Shown here: positions 48,101 through 62,701 of the stretch, piece by piece
Layout of the letters: each line of letters opens with the position of its first letter
How positions within the stretch are numbered: the stretch's first letter is position 1
DNA from: Syngnathus acus
Lineage: Eukaryota > Chordata > Actinopteri > Syngnathiformes > Syngnathidae
DNA length: 64,000 nt
Assembly: GCF_901709675.1 (NCBI RefSeq)
Contig: NC_051099.1
Location: 1,614,001-1,678,000, forward strand
Direction of reading: 5' to 3'
Translations under genes and position numbers: made by a program
Notes under the pieces: generated by a model
Database searches by the model: none
What the model saw: only the letters and a program-made list of their open reading frames with translations
Told to the model about the DNA's origin: nothing

Positions 48101-51100
48101 CAAGCTGCGGAAGGCTTTTCGATGTAACACACCATGAATGCTCATTGATTTTATTTCTTGTCAAAACCTCAAACTGAATTATTGACAAGACCAAAGAGAG
48201 ACTTCAGAGATATCTACGCTGGCCTTCAGACTCACCCCTTTCAAGTTGAAACATGCTAGTTTAGATGGCAAGAATGGGCGAGGATACTGTACGAGTAATG
48301 CTTGACAGTGTTCAGAGGAATATTTAAGAACTCCCTCAAGGTATGAGAATGTCTTGGATAGGAAGGATTTTTTTTTTTTTCAGTTCGTAGATGGGAGGTA
48401 GGGAACATTCACTTTTCAAAAAGTCCAAGGGCCATTTCAAAGCTGTGAGGAAATGCAATATGACAACTGAATAAATGTTTACTATTCTTATTGTTACACA
48501 CATTATTGGCGGATCACTTTTTTTTGTTTTTTACCGATAGTAATGTCACAAAGAACAGCATTTTAATTTTCACTCAAATTATGACTGAGCAACTGTAATT
48601 TATGCTGTCGAAAAAAAATCAAATCATAAAGGTTAAATGACAGCAGGGGGTTGCGGTGTCTTTCCAGAAGAGAAGTGATTACCTCGTGTCTTTTTCGTAG
48701 CTTAAAATGCCGTAGGGAACAAATCCCAATTAAAAGATCCTTTATTCAAGAGAGGAACAACTCAAAGTATCCTGCATCCCTATTGATCTTTTGCTGCAAA
48801 GGATTGGCAAGGATGACTTCTTATCTTGGCGAGCCAGACTCCTCTTGTTTACAAAACAACAACAGTAACAAAAAGCAACGTCTACTACGAAAAACCTCTA
48901 TAATGACTGAACTGCTGCCAGGCATGCACATATATTTTCACTCTCTTTAGGCCAAAAGCTTTCTTTAACTAATTGGATTGAACTATTAAAGTGGCTATGA
49001 ATTCTCCCAAACATTATATCCCTATTGTTTAATTAGATCATACCCAAAGTGCATCATGCTAGCTGCAGTATAAATATTCTCCTTTAAAGGGCCAATTAGA
49101 ATAGCGTCAACAGCAGCACACCAAAACCTCACCATTTCCCGCAAAGCTACGTATTGTTATGTAAGCTCAAGAATGAGCTACTTGGCAAAAAACAACGGCT
49201 GTACAGACATGGTGCTGCTGCTATTTTGGAAACCTGTGAAAAGTTTCCCAAAGTTCTTCACTTGCAGAGTGTCAGTAGGAGACTTGTCTTTTATTTGTCA
49301 ACGTCTTCAGAGTTTGACGGATGGAAGCACCGAACGATGCATCACTCGGCTTTAGTTCTCTGCGACTGCAGTGAAAGGTTCAAACGGCGGATCGACAAAG
49401 GAGCCTGATAGCGGAGTCATGGTCTCACGACCTATCGTGGACATCTCTGTGACTGGTGTCAGGGGACATGAGGCTGTGACAGCGCTGCCGCCAATTACAG
49501 AGGCCCTAAGCAGGTAACGAATAGGGCCATGCTCCTCAATGCTAATGAAAGCTTTAATTATTTCGGACAGAGTGTCGACTTTGACACCTTTGGAATTCCG
49601 AGGGGATCGACTGTAGGCTTTTATGCCAAGCCCTTGAGAAGTACAACATTTACGGACAGAGAAAAGAAGGATTGAGACAAGAACTGGATGAAGTCCAACG
49701 ATTTTCCCTGATGCTGCAATTCAATAATCAATTATTTGTGAATATTATTGTTTTGTCTAATGGTTTCAACATACTTGATACATTTGTCTACCACCATGTC
49801 TTCCCATTTGATTTGATTATTTTTGTCCATGGTTTTTAGACTTTTCCCTGACTTTTTGTGTCTGAATCGTTTCTGTAGCGCAATGTCATCACCTCTTAGT
49901 GAGTGTTGGGATGATGCCCGCAACTTTTGAGCCATGAAGGAACAGATCTGCAACGCCGGGTTTATTTGAAGGTAGCCCAGCGAGGAAGTGAGGCGGTGAC
50001 TTGTGAAATATAATGATTGATAGAAAGTGGGAACAATGATTCCAAGTTTTAATCCTCCAAAGAACTTAGTTCCGACTTTCAAAAGATGAACATTTTCAGG
50101 TTGCTAAATAAGACACGATTCCATATTTGCAAAAAAGGTTGGACTTCAGTATTAGAGGCAATGTCCTAGAGGCAAAGCATTCAAAGTATGAACCGCAAGT
50201 CACTCACAATTCTTTCTCCCTGCTCATTGGAATTCAGCTCAAGGTCTAAAACATCACCACCACTCTCCATGGATTCAATTGGTTTTGGGTGTTTAAAATA
50301 AGATGATTGTTTTAATAGCTCACTGTGATGGAATGCTCATGATTTAAGACCATCGTCGCTTGTCCATTTCAATAACAAATTGCCCCACTTGTAATATCTG
50401 CTGAAAGTGTAAAGCTCATAGGGGAAAACCACGGGGAGCCGCCTGCTGTGTAATCCTGCCTGAGAAGGCAATTTATCAGGTGATATTGCCTCTGTGTATG
50501 GCGGGGGTCCCTAAGCCCCTCTCCAGCAAAGCACTATTGGGGTTGAACCAGCCGCAGAGTGCGGGGGAGGTCTTCTCCCTGATCTGTGGTCCAGCACAAT
50601 CAATCTTCGCAGAGATCCCAGAGCTTGGATGAGCACAGCAACATGGAGAGTCTAATGAAGGTCTCTCGGAGCAAAGCAACATGTTTATCTCCGTCACTGC
50701 GCGTCAGCTTAATGATTGTTTCGCGGATTGAGAACTTGGCCTGTGTTAGGTACCTCTTCACCTCCTTTACTCATCTGGGAATAGTCGTTTACTACTTCTT
50801 TTGATTTTCTGCTTTACGCTGTGTGAATGCCTGCTTTGACCACATTACGTTTCGATTTAATACGGTCATTTTGATACTTAGCATGATGCTATCAACATCT
50901 GCTCACATGTCTAAAAGTCTCCATTAATACGCCTCAATGAATAGTAACGAGATAATTGAGCTTTGTGTGTCATTGTGACATTAAAAAAACGTTTTGGTAT
51001 GTTTATTCCCTCGTAAAATAAGAGCATAAAAGATAAAGAGGCATGCTGCTTGTGATGTGGAAATATCTGCACGGTAGCAGTATGTTGATTGCCTTCTTGT

Positions 51101-54100
51101 AATCGGCGCAGAGTGCTGATGATGCCGCGAATACTGGCGTCGTTAGAAGCGTCTCGTATCCCGGTTGCAAAGTGTCGGGACTGAATGTACTTCCATGAAA
51201 TGACTGCACCTAAGTCTCTCAGGTTCACCCGTTTTGTTTTGGCCAAGTTCACTTCATTATTGAAAGCGCTTTACCCTAATGAGATGTTTTTTGGGGGGTG
51301 TTATGACTTGTAGACTGTTAAGCTCCAGGTAAGATAGACAAGGAATGCGACGGAAAAAGACATTTTCCCAAGTTTTGAGGCTTTATCTGAACTCTACAAT
51401 AGATTCAATTGAAAGTGTGTGTCTCTTTTTTTCTCTGCCTTGTCATCCTCACTTCCAAGAGCCATATGACACGTAGGCGGAGGTGAAATGTGAACATTTT
51501 TAAAACCTTCAGCTCATTCCTTGTAGTGCCCAAAGGTGTTCTATCACAATGACACATGGAAATAAGGTCATGTATTCTCTGCGGGACAATCCTTATCCAA
51601 AGTTCTACGACTTCTCCTTGGGAGTCCCAAAGACTATCATGAACGTGATGGGTGGACCAATTGGGGCCACTGCACCATGACAAAAGGAATATTGAGCTGA
51701 AAGAAAAATGGAGTGATCTTAGATTGGGAACCGTGCATCCAGTTTCACATGAATGGATAATCGCTGAAGTCGAGCCTTTGTCAGAATCCTCCAGAACATG
51801 TGTAAAACTTCAAGTCCAACAAAGTGGCGGGGCTTTTAATCTTTGAAAAAGCCACACCGCACATCTATCAAACAATTTACATAAATCGTGCGTGAGGAGT
51901 TCAAATTGTGAACTTAACCCTGCTGTACACTTATCTTCAAGATCTGAAATATTCATGGCGAATCCATTTAGAAACAGAACGGTCCGATTCCTGCGTCTGG
52001 CCGGGCCGTGTTAGGTCTCATGTTTGCTCCAGCGGCTTTAAGTCGCTGTGGCATCGGCCCCCGGGACTATGCCACACACGGTCTAGCTCAAAGGCCACAA
52101 ACAGGTGAGGAGACTTCATTTGACTCTGGCCACGGGCTCCAGTCCGCCAACCGACGTGTACGCGAGCACCGCAAGCATGTTGATGTCGTACATAAATATT
52201 CTCAACGTGCACATGCAATCGCCTGAAATGAATCATGGCCCAGCGTGAAAAGGACAAATAGTCCTTCAGGTGTGTGTGTCCGCCACGGTCATAAATGCAA
52301 AAGTGTCACCAGCTTCACTTTAAATCTCATCAAATCAATTCAACCGCATTTCAACAGAGGTAACCACTGTGATTTTCTGGAGCGCTACAGCCCAAACAGA
52401 CATGACTTGCTGACTTCTTTTGAGTTCATGGAGTCACCAAAAGAGCAGCATGATGCATAGTTGGTTCATTGACAAAACAAGTACCAACTGCCCTGACTGA
52501 GGCTTTGTTGCAGGCAGCAAGTGAATCCCGTGATTAAAATGCAATCAATTAACCAATTAAGAGTTTATCTAAGCTTCAGCAGCCTGACAAAAGTCACACA
52601 CCTACACTCTTACATACGCATGAGACACACACACGTTGCTGCTAACTCTAGAAGTGCTGATGCAACATACTTGCCTGGATCCAATCAATGCATCTTCGAA
52701 CTAATGGAAATGGGCTCCTGATAGCAATCTACCGGGGTCCTCACTTGAGCAATTTATACTTTAACATGCTATTACATGCTTCCTCCTGCGATAGCAGCAC
52801 TTTACCATTATAGATTCCCGTAGTAATTCCTCCCCTCCAATGACCTCGTCCTTCACAGAATAAGTCAACTTTATAAGCTAACATTTTTGGGCTGACAGTT
52901 CTTACGATTTCAAACATGTCAACATAGCTTTTTACAAAGGATTTTAACAAATGTCTCCATCGATTACCAGGACAGTCAAAATAGGCAATTAAAGTAAACC
53001 AAGTTCATTATGACAAAAAAAAAACATGCTCCACTGACCTTATGATGAAGCTCACTGTCGATAGTTGATGAAGAAGAGATTTTCAAAGTGTGAGGGGAGC
53101 CTCGGAACCTAGCACAAGCAGGAGAGAAAATATAGAAAAAAATTAGTCTGAGTCGGACAAAACGAATTGATTTTATGTTCCAACGGTAAGAAAGAAAACA
53201 GGAATTCGGAGGAAAAACTCCAATAGACCCACGCAAATCAATTTGGTGTTAAGAAGTAGTAGGGCTGAGTGTCTTTTTTTAAGCCATACTTTATTTACAC
53301 AGTCAACTCTCGATCTTTTGTGAACTGTCATGCTGCCGCCGCTCTCACCACAAGCTGCTTCGATGGCATTTTGGAAAAAAAATCAACTCTATAGTTACAA
53401 AGCACCACACATGTGAGAAAAGGCGCCGCAAAGGCCTGCATTTGAAGATAGTGTACATGACGAACGCAACAGCCTTTCAAATCCTCTGCTGGTTTGTATG
53501 CAAAACATTCAAGACAAATCTAACATTTTCCAAGGAGCAAAATAAACGCTGGGGAGCTGTGAGGCCGATTCGCCTCTAAAGACAAAAAGTGGACCGGGGA
53601 AGAGCGATGGGAGGAGAGGAAGCTGACAGCTTGGAAATAAATGACTCGACTTCAAAACACCTCACATCTCGCGTCTCCCCGCAGACTCTCCACCAACAAA
53701 ACAAGCAAGCAGTGGAACAAAAACACTGTCGACGCTGTTCATTAACAGCTCGCCGATGCTTTTACGGCCCCCTCCTCTTCATAGCGGTGGCGAGGAGAGA
53801 GAAAATAAGCCTTTTATCAGGGGACGGGGATGACATCCATTAGTTACAATTTGGGGTAACAAGCTAGCCGGTGTTGCAAATCCTTCTACCAAGACAGACC
53901 TTACAGTATAATGAAATGCTGACTCAAGACAGGAGGGCCAATTAGTGCAACGCTCAAGTCACCAACAAGCCCACCAAAATCGCAACTATTTCAAATCAAT
54001 GCTACTTTGAAGTAAACAGAGAATAACGAGAATGTTGGGAGTGTGTAGAGTATTTATTCAACTGTGGGGGTGAGCTTGTTATTTGTTCATTTGCAGGAAA

Positions 54101-55782
54101 ATATTATTGCTTGTCCAAATGGGTTCAGCTTTTTCACGTTTGAAGGGTCTTATTACAATTACGGTCCCTAGCTTTTGTTTCCTGATGGGAAAAGGGAGAA
54201 AAGCAAACATCTACTGCCAATATTTGGGAAAATGTGACAGGTAAGGTGTGCTGCAAGACACTGTTGATACATGTTGCGTTGCAGGTGGGAGGGCCTTTTC
54301 CAGATGGTTAGAGACACAGGTGGCCAAAAAATTAGGGACGGGCCGAGACGCACGGGCGCACTTGGGAAGAACGACAGCAACATCCTCTTCGCCTCTCTTC
54401 ACTTCATCGGCACAAGGTGACCTCGGAAAAATTGACAGCATCGAGCAGATGCTGGCGAGCGGGGAATTTGCTGGGTGCAGTTGTCAAGGTTACGATAATG
54501 TTAACAAGTGAGGCTATTAAAAGGAATGCAGGGAGTTGAAGACATTTTGTACTTTTAGCTCCGTTCATTTCATGTATATATATATTTTTTTGTGCAACCG
54601 TTGTGCATCTATTGTTGACATGTGAACGGATTAAATCATCTTAAAGCAAGGTGACTTAAAAAAATAACTTTCAAGCATTTGAGCCATTTCCACTTGAGTT
54701 TCAAAAGGGTTGATGCATGCAGTAAATCTTGAGCAAATTGTTCTGATTTCCTCTTGAGCCTTTTTTGGCTTTCTCCTAATTCAGTGTGAGTATTGTGAAT
54801 ATTTCTGTCAAATTCTGCTGTGCTCACCAACCTGAAGGTTATTTTAAGTGTTACTATTTTTTTTTTTAAATCTTGTTAGCTGTGTGAGACTTTCAAGATA
54901 CCATCATCTTCTAATCGCCCTTTTAAGAAGCTTATCTGGAGCTTAAAATCTGATCTTGTGTCATTCCATTTTTGATGGGTAAATAATTACAACCACTTAT
55001 CATCAAAGAAGTAACTTACACGCAAATCATCACATCGACCGATGTGTCATTCCTGCTTTTCGGCAAATTAACAACTTCACGATTCACATCTTTCAGGTGC
55101 ATAGATATTTTTCATATATTTTCTGGTATTGACAGACAGGCAGCAGTGATGTGGTTTTGGTTAATTGGCTGTTTTGCAAAAAAAACAAGGATTAAAGATG
55201 GCATTCACTGAAAAGAAAAGAGATCTTGCCATATTGTTTCCAAAATAGAGCCTTAAGCTGCATGTTTGCTGCGGAGACAACATAGATTCCCTGTCAGGGA
55301 TCATCCCGGCTCACATCTATACTGCTTACCGTGTATTTGTTTGCACGGGAATGATAACGCTCGCCTCTAATAGCCAAACTCTCCCGAAACAAAAAGCAGA
55401 TCACTTTTAAAATCACATTTTTGCAACCAGTACCTATTTACTCTAGCGGCTATATATGACTATTCTAATAGGTGGTATTTGTTTGAATGATTTGATATGA
55501 AGGCTTGTATCTTTTCCGTGGATTTCTAAGGATAATCCGGCATTGAACTCGTGGATGCATTCTGAACCCGAGAAGGCTGTCAAGTTGTCAGGTAACGGCA
55601 ATGGAAATAAGTTGATGCGATGTGCGAGCGAGGAAAATCACAGCAAAGCGCTGAATAAATTGCCGAGTTCCACTTTTAGAGCATTTACATGTTGAAGTGT
55701 TTACGTTTGGCCACACAGTCAGTCAGTTTCTCATCTGAAAAGAACTTGGGGAAGACTTTTGGGAGGCGAATTTCAAGCAGAG

Positions 55783-55801
55783 AAAAAAAAAAAAAAAAAA
55801 A
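55783..55801 (+). repeat. poly(A) tract
   Basis: Nineteen consecutive A residues in intergenic DNA, with no recognised retroposon attached. Confidence 0.8.
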
Positions 55802-58800
55802 CATTTACATTTTAAGATCTACTCTCATCTGTTTTCAATAATGCCAATACTTAAAGGTTAGATGCTCACTCCCAGAAAGTACAGCTGTCTGATTGCACAT
55901 TTTCAAAAATGATATATATGGTGGTGAGGCCTTTCTAGGACATTTTATTCAAAGTTGCAGATGCACACACATAAAAAGGGGTTAGCATCTTTGTTCCAGC
56001 CCTTAAAGGTAAATAATTAACGAAAAGGACAATGTGTGAATGAAGGCTTAAGAAATAGCGGAACACTCTAAAAGCAGCACTTATCATCTTCTATTTCATT
56101 ACAAGATCAAAAATTCAGAAAGTCAAGCTTCAAAGGTAAAACAGCACACCTGTGAGCAAAAAGGCTTCACGTATAAACATTACCTGTATGTCATTTATTT
56201 TTGCAGGTGCACTTTATCAAGAAAATATGCAGCCAACACTCAAACCTTTGTCATTCTTTATTAGTAATTTAATAGTCGGCCATTCTCAGGCACTTTGCCT
56301 TGTTCAAAAGCTTTTGTTCCTGCTCCTACACTTCAAAATCAACGCTAAGTAATATAAGTTGGAATGCTATAGATTTGTATTGTGATGTTGCATTCATTTA
56401 AGGCCTTTTTTCCCCCCTTGCACTTCAAATTTACATATAAGCTGTCTTCCTATTGACGTTTCATTCGGTAAGGGGGAAAAAAAAAAAAGCTCCTCACAAT
56501 CAGACAATAATGAATAGAGCAATTTGGCCATGATGATTAAGTGCTGTGTTCCGTTCCCTTTGTGCGTGATTCATTTGACAATTGTGTTCCATTTACTAGA
56601 GAGAGACGGGATGTATAATTATGGCAGGATTCACATAAGGAGAGGGGGAGGCGTGTCTATAATGATGACAAGACAGGGGAGCTTTGACGGTAGTTCATTA
56701 TTTATCGGTTTCTCCAAAACAAACTGATACATTGAAAGTTGTCTGCTATTAAATCCCAATTTTGGTTTATCTTGACACTTTCTATAATTGCAAGATGATA
56801 TGGACGGTCCAAAGCGGTGCCGACCATTGTTACTGTGTAACTTGCAGCCGAGTGTGCCCACAGAATGACGTGGTCCTACTTGAAGATATCCACAGATGCT
56901 TTATTGAAAACATGATCAAAGATGAAAGAGAACAGGAGAGATGAAAAGAACGGTTTTTGCATGGGATAAGTGGGGCTTGTTGCCATGCCACCCAGTGAAA
57001 TATAATATCGATTCAGTCATACTACGCACGGTTTATTACGTCGATCAAAAGCAATGAAAATATCATTAAGTGCCATCATTGTCACTTTTGGATTGAAGAG
57101 CTTGTCAAGGTTGTTCGCTACGACCCACAAGTAAGGCGGATGACGGATGTTTATTTATGGTGTGCCTGCTCGGTCCGATTAGGCCGGGAGGATGAATAAT
57201 GGGAAGTACGGCCGCGGAATGACCGATAGACCAAATATCTGGCCGTCAAATTTAACTCTGTTCCATATTGGCTGCAAAAGGTGAAACAAAAATCTTTGAG
57301 GAGTGATTAGAATGCAGCATCCAGATGAAGTTGGTCATTAATCAAACCCCTGGCGGGGACTCATCAAACTAATCGTTTATAAAACTGCCTCTCGTCAGCG
57401 TCTTGGCGATACACGTTAAAAGGCGACATTTTATTGAAAACCTTTCAAAGTGACACTGAGTAAAAACGTCAGAATCCGTCGGCCAGGCGGAGCATTGATA
57501 AGACGCCTCACAAAAACCACCCATTCCACGGGATAATGACTTTGACGGCGAGCCAAGTCATTGAGGAGCTTTTATTTTCATTTTGCTGGCTGAATGATTT
57601 TTTGAAATGAGACAGAAGTAAGTCACCCCACTTTCATTTTAACCAGTCAATTCCATTTGTCTCCATAGACTTTGGTTGTGCCGCGATAAGCGCGAACATT
57701 GTGTTTGGGGTGTAGATGAAACAAGGCAGAATGGGCAAATTAACGAAAAATAAATGGACAGAGTGACATAATGAAGTTGATGATGAACTACGCTAATTAC
57801 GAGGTGTTCCAAATTCAAATGGCGCCCTGATCTGTGCATGCTATTGTCGCATTATGAATGGAGCTCAACTTTGTAGGCACATTAACATTCTCTAGCAGTC
57901 TTCAACTCTTTTTGGCTCTCCAGGCTCATGTCCAGATGAGACACTGTGATGCTTCCCATGCGTACTGATTATTAATACTACATTTTCTCAATGCTTTCAT
58001 ACGTTTTTTTTTCTTGTTCTTTAAAGTTCAATGCAATCACCCATCTTTCACTTTAACTCTGGTGGGCATAGAAATGTATTAAAAATGCATCTGGAATGAT
58101 CATTCTTATCGCCTCGATGGGGAATTTGCATATATATTAGATTATCGTTGGATTATCAACACGGCATGCAAAATATATGAGTAAAGAGAGGGCTGTAAAT
58201 TGCGTGACAGTAGGCAACAGACTGGTGAAATTAAGAGGACAGTTAAAAATATATGATACAGTATAGACCCATTTTGAAAGTACAATAAATCTATTTGCCA
58301 TCCAGTTCATAAGAAAACCAATATAAACTGTAAATGTGTGTTTGGGGTCTTTCCTTGGTGCTTCACAAATGAGAACTGAAGGGGATGGCAAGTTTAGAGG
58401 GGAAATAAAAAAAATCTCCAGAGGCTGTAAGCGGAAAAAGATAAAGACAGCATTAAAACATCAAAACCTGATGTTCCAGGACCTCCTAATCCTCCAAGAT
58501 TATGACTCAGTGTTAATTCACAAGGTCACCCCAAGTTGAACTGTGAATTAGCCGAGAAGTCGGCTCCTTTATTTGAACCTGGCGCTGACGTGTGCAAACT
58601 GAAGCAGCCTGAAATGTTCTTAAAGCTCTTCTGTAAAGAAACTCTGCAAAATATTCCAAACGCTGGCGGAGCTAGAAGGGGAGCCGCGGGGGCACCGGAT
58701 CCCCCCAGGTGCCAGGCCAGATAATTGACTTTTATTTTTTTTAAATGTAGTACTAGAACAAATGAAATCTCTTTTGCCATTTATATACTATGTAGGTCAT

Positions 58801-61800
58801 TTGTTTGAACTGAACAAGCGGAACTGGACCAGAAAAAAAATGAGTCCACATCCCAAAGACTGCAATCTGTAGTACCCAGAAGCGAGAGCCTTTTGCCATC
58901 TATTTCTATTTTCTCCTCCTCTACAAGCTAGCTTCATTGAGACAGTGTGACAGCGCGTCAGCAAGCATCAAATCCTCCCTGCGCTCGTGTGCAGTGTCCA
59001 CAACACAGACGGATCCCCTCGCCCGCAATCTGTCAGCCGTGACGGAAGGACATCAAACAGCACAGCCAGCGGACGCCACGTTTGCCCCTCGCCTCGTCCG
59101 CACGCGCTGCTGGCGCTTTCACCTTTAGTCAGCATTGCCTCCCTTGGCTTTGTATTGGTGCACATGTGCTGCTGTGACACCCGTGCTCTGGTGTCTGTTA
59201 CATGCAGGCTAAGAGCGCATACGTGACAGGCGCCATTGTGCGCTATTGTATGAAAAGCCTCAAATGTCAGAGGGACTGCGGCTCTCTGGCAATGAGTCAA
59301 GTACCCACTGGGGATGAAACATCATACGCCATGTTATCGCTTTCAAAACCTGCATAAATAGATGAGGCTCACATTGATTTCGATAGCAGTGGAGTAAAAA
59401 ATGCCTTTTGTGGGATATAATGTGTCATGCTTATCAATTGTATCATGGTCAAGATGCAGCTCTTGTAAGTATGTGTACAGTCATTGTACTTTCTCGTATG
59501 GTGTCCTAGGTCATTTATATCTCCTCTTCAATTATGGGGAGTATTAGGTATCCATTAGGGGCTGAGGCGGTATTAGATTGAGGCTTTTACATGCTCTCTC
59601 GCTGTCCAAAGAAAAGCATGTATTATCGTTAATTCTGTTGTGTGTTTTGCTACTGCTGTTGCATGCAAGGATCGTTTCAATCGGTCTTCCTCAGCAGCCG
59701 TATTTAGACTGTCGTTTGTGCAGGAAGAAAAGGATCAAAATGACCTATGTCACCATTGAATATTTTTTAGAATCGATTTTTCTTTCGATTATTCCATTGA
59801 ATAATCGGATGCATTAGAATGTATTAAAAAAAACATTTGATTAAAAGCAGATGTCTCTTTTTGATTCAACACAAAACACTTCCATAATGGACTAGAGAAA
59901 TAAGAGATTATTTTTGACAGCCTGAAATCAAAGGATTTGGACAATTTTTAGTTTAAAAACAATAGCTCTAAATTTGATTCTTGAAATACGAGGTGATTAA
60001 TTTTGACACCATCAAAATATTTATATATAAAGGTAACATCTAAAATGCATTAGGTAAATCATCCTGTGTCTGCTAAATGTGTAAGTTTCCGCTAGAAGGC
60101 ATGATGGACAAAGTGCGCTGGTAATTAGTCCATTAAAAGCTCAAGTTGCCGCGCTCTAAATGATGGACTCGTCCCATCGTTTATCAAAGTGTCCAGCTGC
60201 CGCACGAGCATATTTTAACCCCATTCGCCTTTGCTTGGTGAACCTCCTCCAATGGAGCCAATTAGAAATGAATATGCTCTTGATGTACAATGACCTCAAG
60301 CTATTTGTTTCATTTTGACACAGAGGGTTGTAAATGCCTCATCACCTTAAACTAAACACGGTAAATCTACTTTAGGAAGACTTTAAGCATATTCTGATGG
60401 AACGTGCTGTTTCCAATGGAAACTGTGAATGCTTGTTTGTATTGTTTCAAATTAATATCTCGCTCTTAGCTGGCTTTCGTGAATTCTAAAATCACAAATG
60501 TTACATTTGCTTGGTCATCAGAATGACGATGAACAACATTGTGTTCGGATTACCCTTTTATAGCACCTAAATATTGTAAAAGGCCGTGTGAGTTGATGTG
60601 ATGTGCTCAATCGAAAACAATGTTATTGGCCACAATGTCAGCATGAGCAGGCTGAAGCTTTTCCATCATGCTCCGGCTGACCCGCTGTCACGTGAAGAGG
60701 TATCCATCCAAGCATAAGGGCCTTGTTATTTTCCCGGCAGGCACCTCATTAGAGTCCCCGTGACCTTTTCGCAATTGAACAGACCATCACTCGCCCGAGC
60801 TTTGAATACGGATAACCAATCGACTGCCGTTTTTGTTTTTGGTATTTTTTCTCCCACTAAGTGGCAGCTTGTTTTTTTCTTATTCTATCCTACCAAACCT
60901 TAAGCTGAACGATCTAACGAGTAAAATGATTTTCATTTCAAGAAATTCATCACTCATGATGTCATTCTTTAGAAACCACTTTGGTATTGTTGTAACAACA
61001 AAGCCAGCATGTACGTTGTTCTACCGCCAAACAAGAATGGCCGAAGTATCTCCTGCTCTGCTCATCATGTCCTGTGCTTGTCCTTGGTAGCTAGGTAGCA
61101 TCTCATTATCAAAAAACAAAAATGCAGTCTCTTCAAAAGAGCAAGTGCGGATGACCTTCACCCAAAACAAATCCACCATTTGCCCACGGCTGCGGCTGAT
61201 TTTATCCATATTTGGTTTTCTCCGCTCCATCCACTCGACTTAAATTATTCGGGGCGTGTCAACTGGTTACTCAAAGTTTGCTACCATCTATGGTCCATCA
61301 CCTTCACAGTTTGTGGAAAGCGCTTTTTCCCCACAATTCAAATACACAAACAGCAATCGTTATTGACCAACCAAGTAGGCCATGACATTCTGCTGAGCGT
61401 TCAGAGTGATGCTCTTTCCATATTTTGTCAACACAGTAAAGGTGAACATTTTGGCACAGGGCCCACCTAAGCACCGCTCAGGGTGGAGACAGGTCCATTT
61501 ATCCAATGGTTTATTTTCAATTTCATGCTTTTCTGGTTCCATCAGAGAGCATCAGCGAATGACACGTCTCCGCCGCTAACTACCGCAGAGTCGACGGGAT
61601 TTGTCGACTAAATCCCAAGTGCCATTCACACGTCATAAACACATTCAGCATCTTGAAAAGTGACAAAGTGAAAGTCTAGGTAAAGAAAACACATCATAAT
61701 GATGTGGTATTCTTTAAAAGTCTCGAGATTATTTTTGGATGAGTTGCTAGTGTAAGGCGCTCATTTAAATGCAAACAAGCTGATTCATTGCTTTCTTTCG

Positions 61801-62595
61801 GCTGATATATGCACAGTTTGGGGAGCACAACTAAGTTATTCGCCTCCCCTCGGGACATAAACAGACTTCAAAAGGAAACCCTGATCAGCTCGACCACTTC
61901 CATGAGAATTCAAAGGAAACAAGGCAGAAAATGCACAAGACAGCAAAGAAACAATACATTAAGGCTTAAAATATCTTCTATGCTGCAAAAAAAAAAAAAG
62001 CACTTGGAACGACCCCTGGAATCACCTCTCAGTGGATTTGAAAGAGTCTTGTTTGGACAATAAAAGCCAATATGGAAGCACATAATTAAGAGTTAAGCAC
62101 CATAATTATGTTCTCTGTCCGTGGCCTGACTTCGCACTGCACGGTGCTCAGAGCCACTCGCACTTTGGAGGCTCGGGATGGAAATTGGCCTTGACCCCAG
62201 GCCAAACATTATGATTATTAGCCCGGCAAATTTTATGAGGGAGGCAACTCCACCCCCTCTTCTAATTCAACCTCAATTAAACTTTCCTCGTCTCCGGATA
62301 CCCAGAGGCGAGCGTCTTCAGTTCATTACGCCTCATCCTCATTTCCATGTGTGGACGCTTTCCATTTCTTGCACTTTAATGTTTCAAGTTCAACCTTTAA
62401 CCTTATTGTCATGTTTCGCATTAAATTGTGTATAGAAAAACAACAACAGACAGTCTCAGTTGCTAAAAGTTCTTCTACGCACTTGAAATAGTTTCTGCAA
62501 AGAATTTGCAATCCAATTGTCAAAAAGGCTTTTATTTCATTTTTTAAAAACAAAAATAAACTATTCAAGTTTCTGTAATTATTAAATTGTCTTAT

Positions 62596-62701
62596 AATTT
62601 ACTTTTAAAATCAAGTAATTAGTCAAGAAATTAAGTTACTTTTAAAACCAAGTCATCAGTAACGTAACCAAGGTACTTTTTAAAGCAAGTAGTCAGGTTA
62701 C
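62596..62701 (+). repeat. three degenerate tandem units of about 37 bp
   Basis: Units start at about 62596, 62634 and 62671. Each holds a version of (a/g)(g/t)tacttttaaaa-caagta-tcagt. The pattern resembles a dispersed fish repeat built from 'agttactttt...agtaatcagtaa' modules. Confidence 0.5.

Noticed and set aside
58660-58725. GC-rich segment with short GGCACC/GGTGCC and GGGGG/CCCCC arms
   Set aside because: The arms are only five to six bases and mutually exclusive; no stronger structure is supported.
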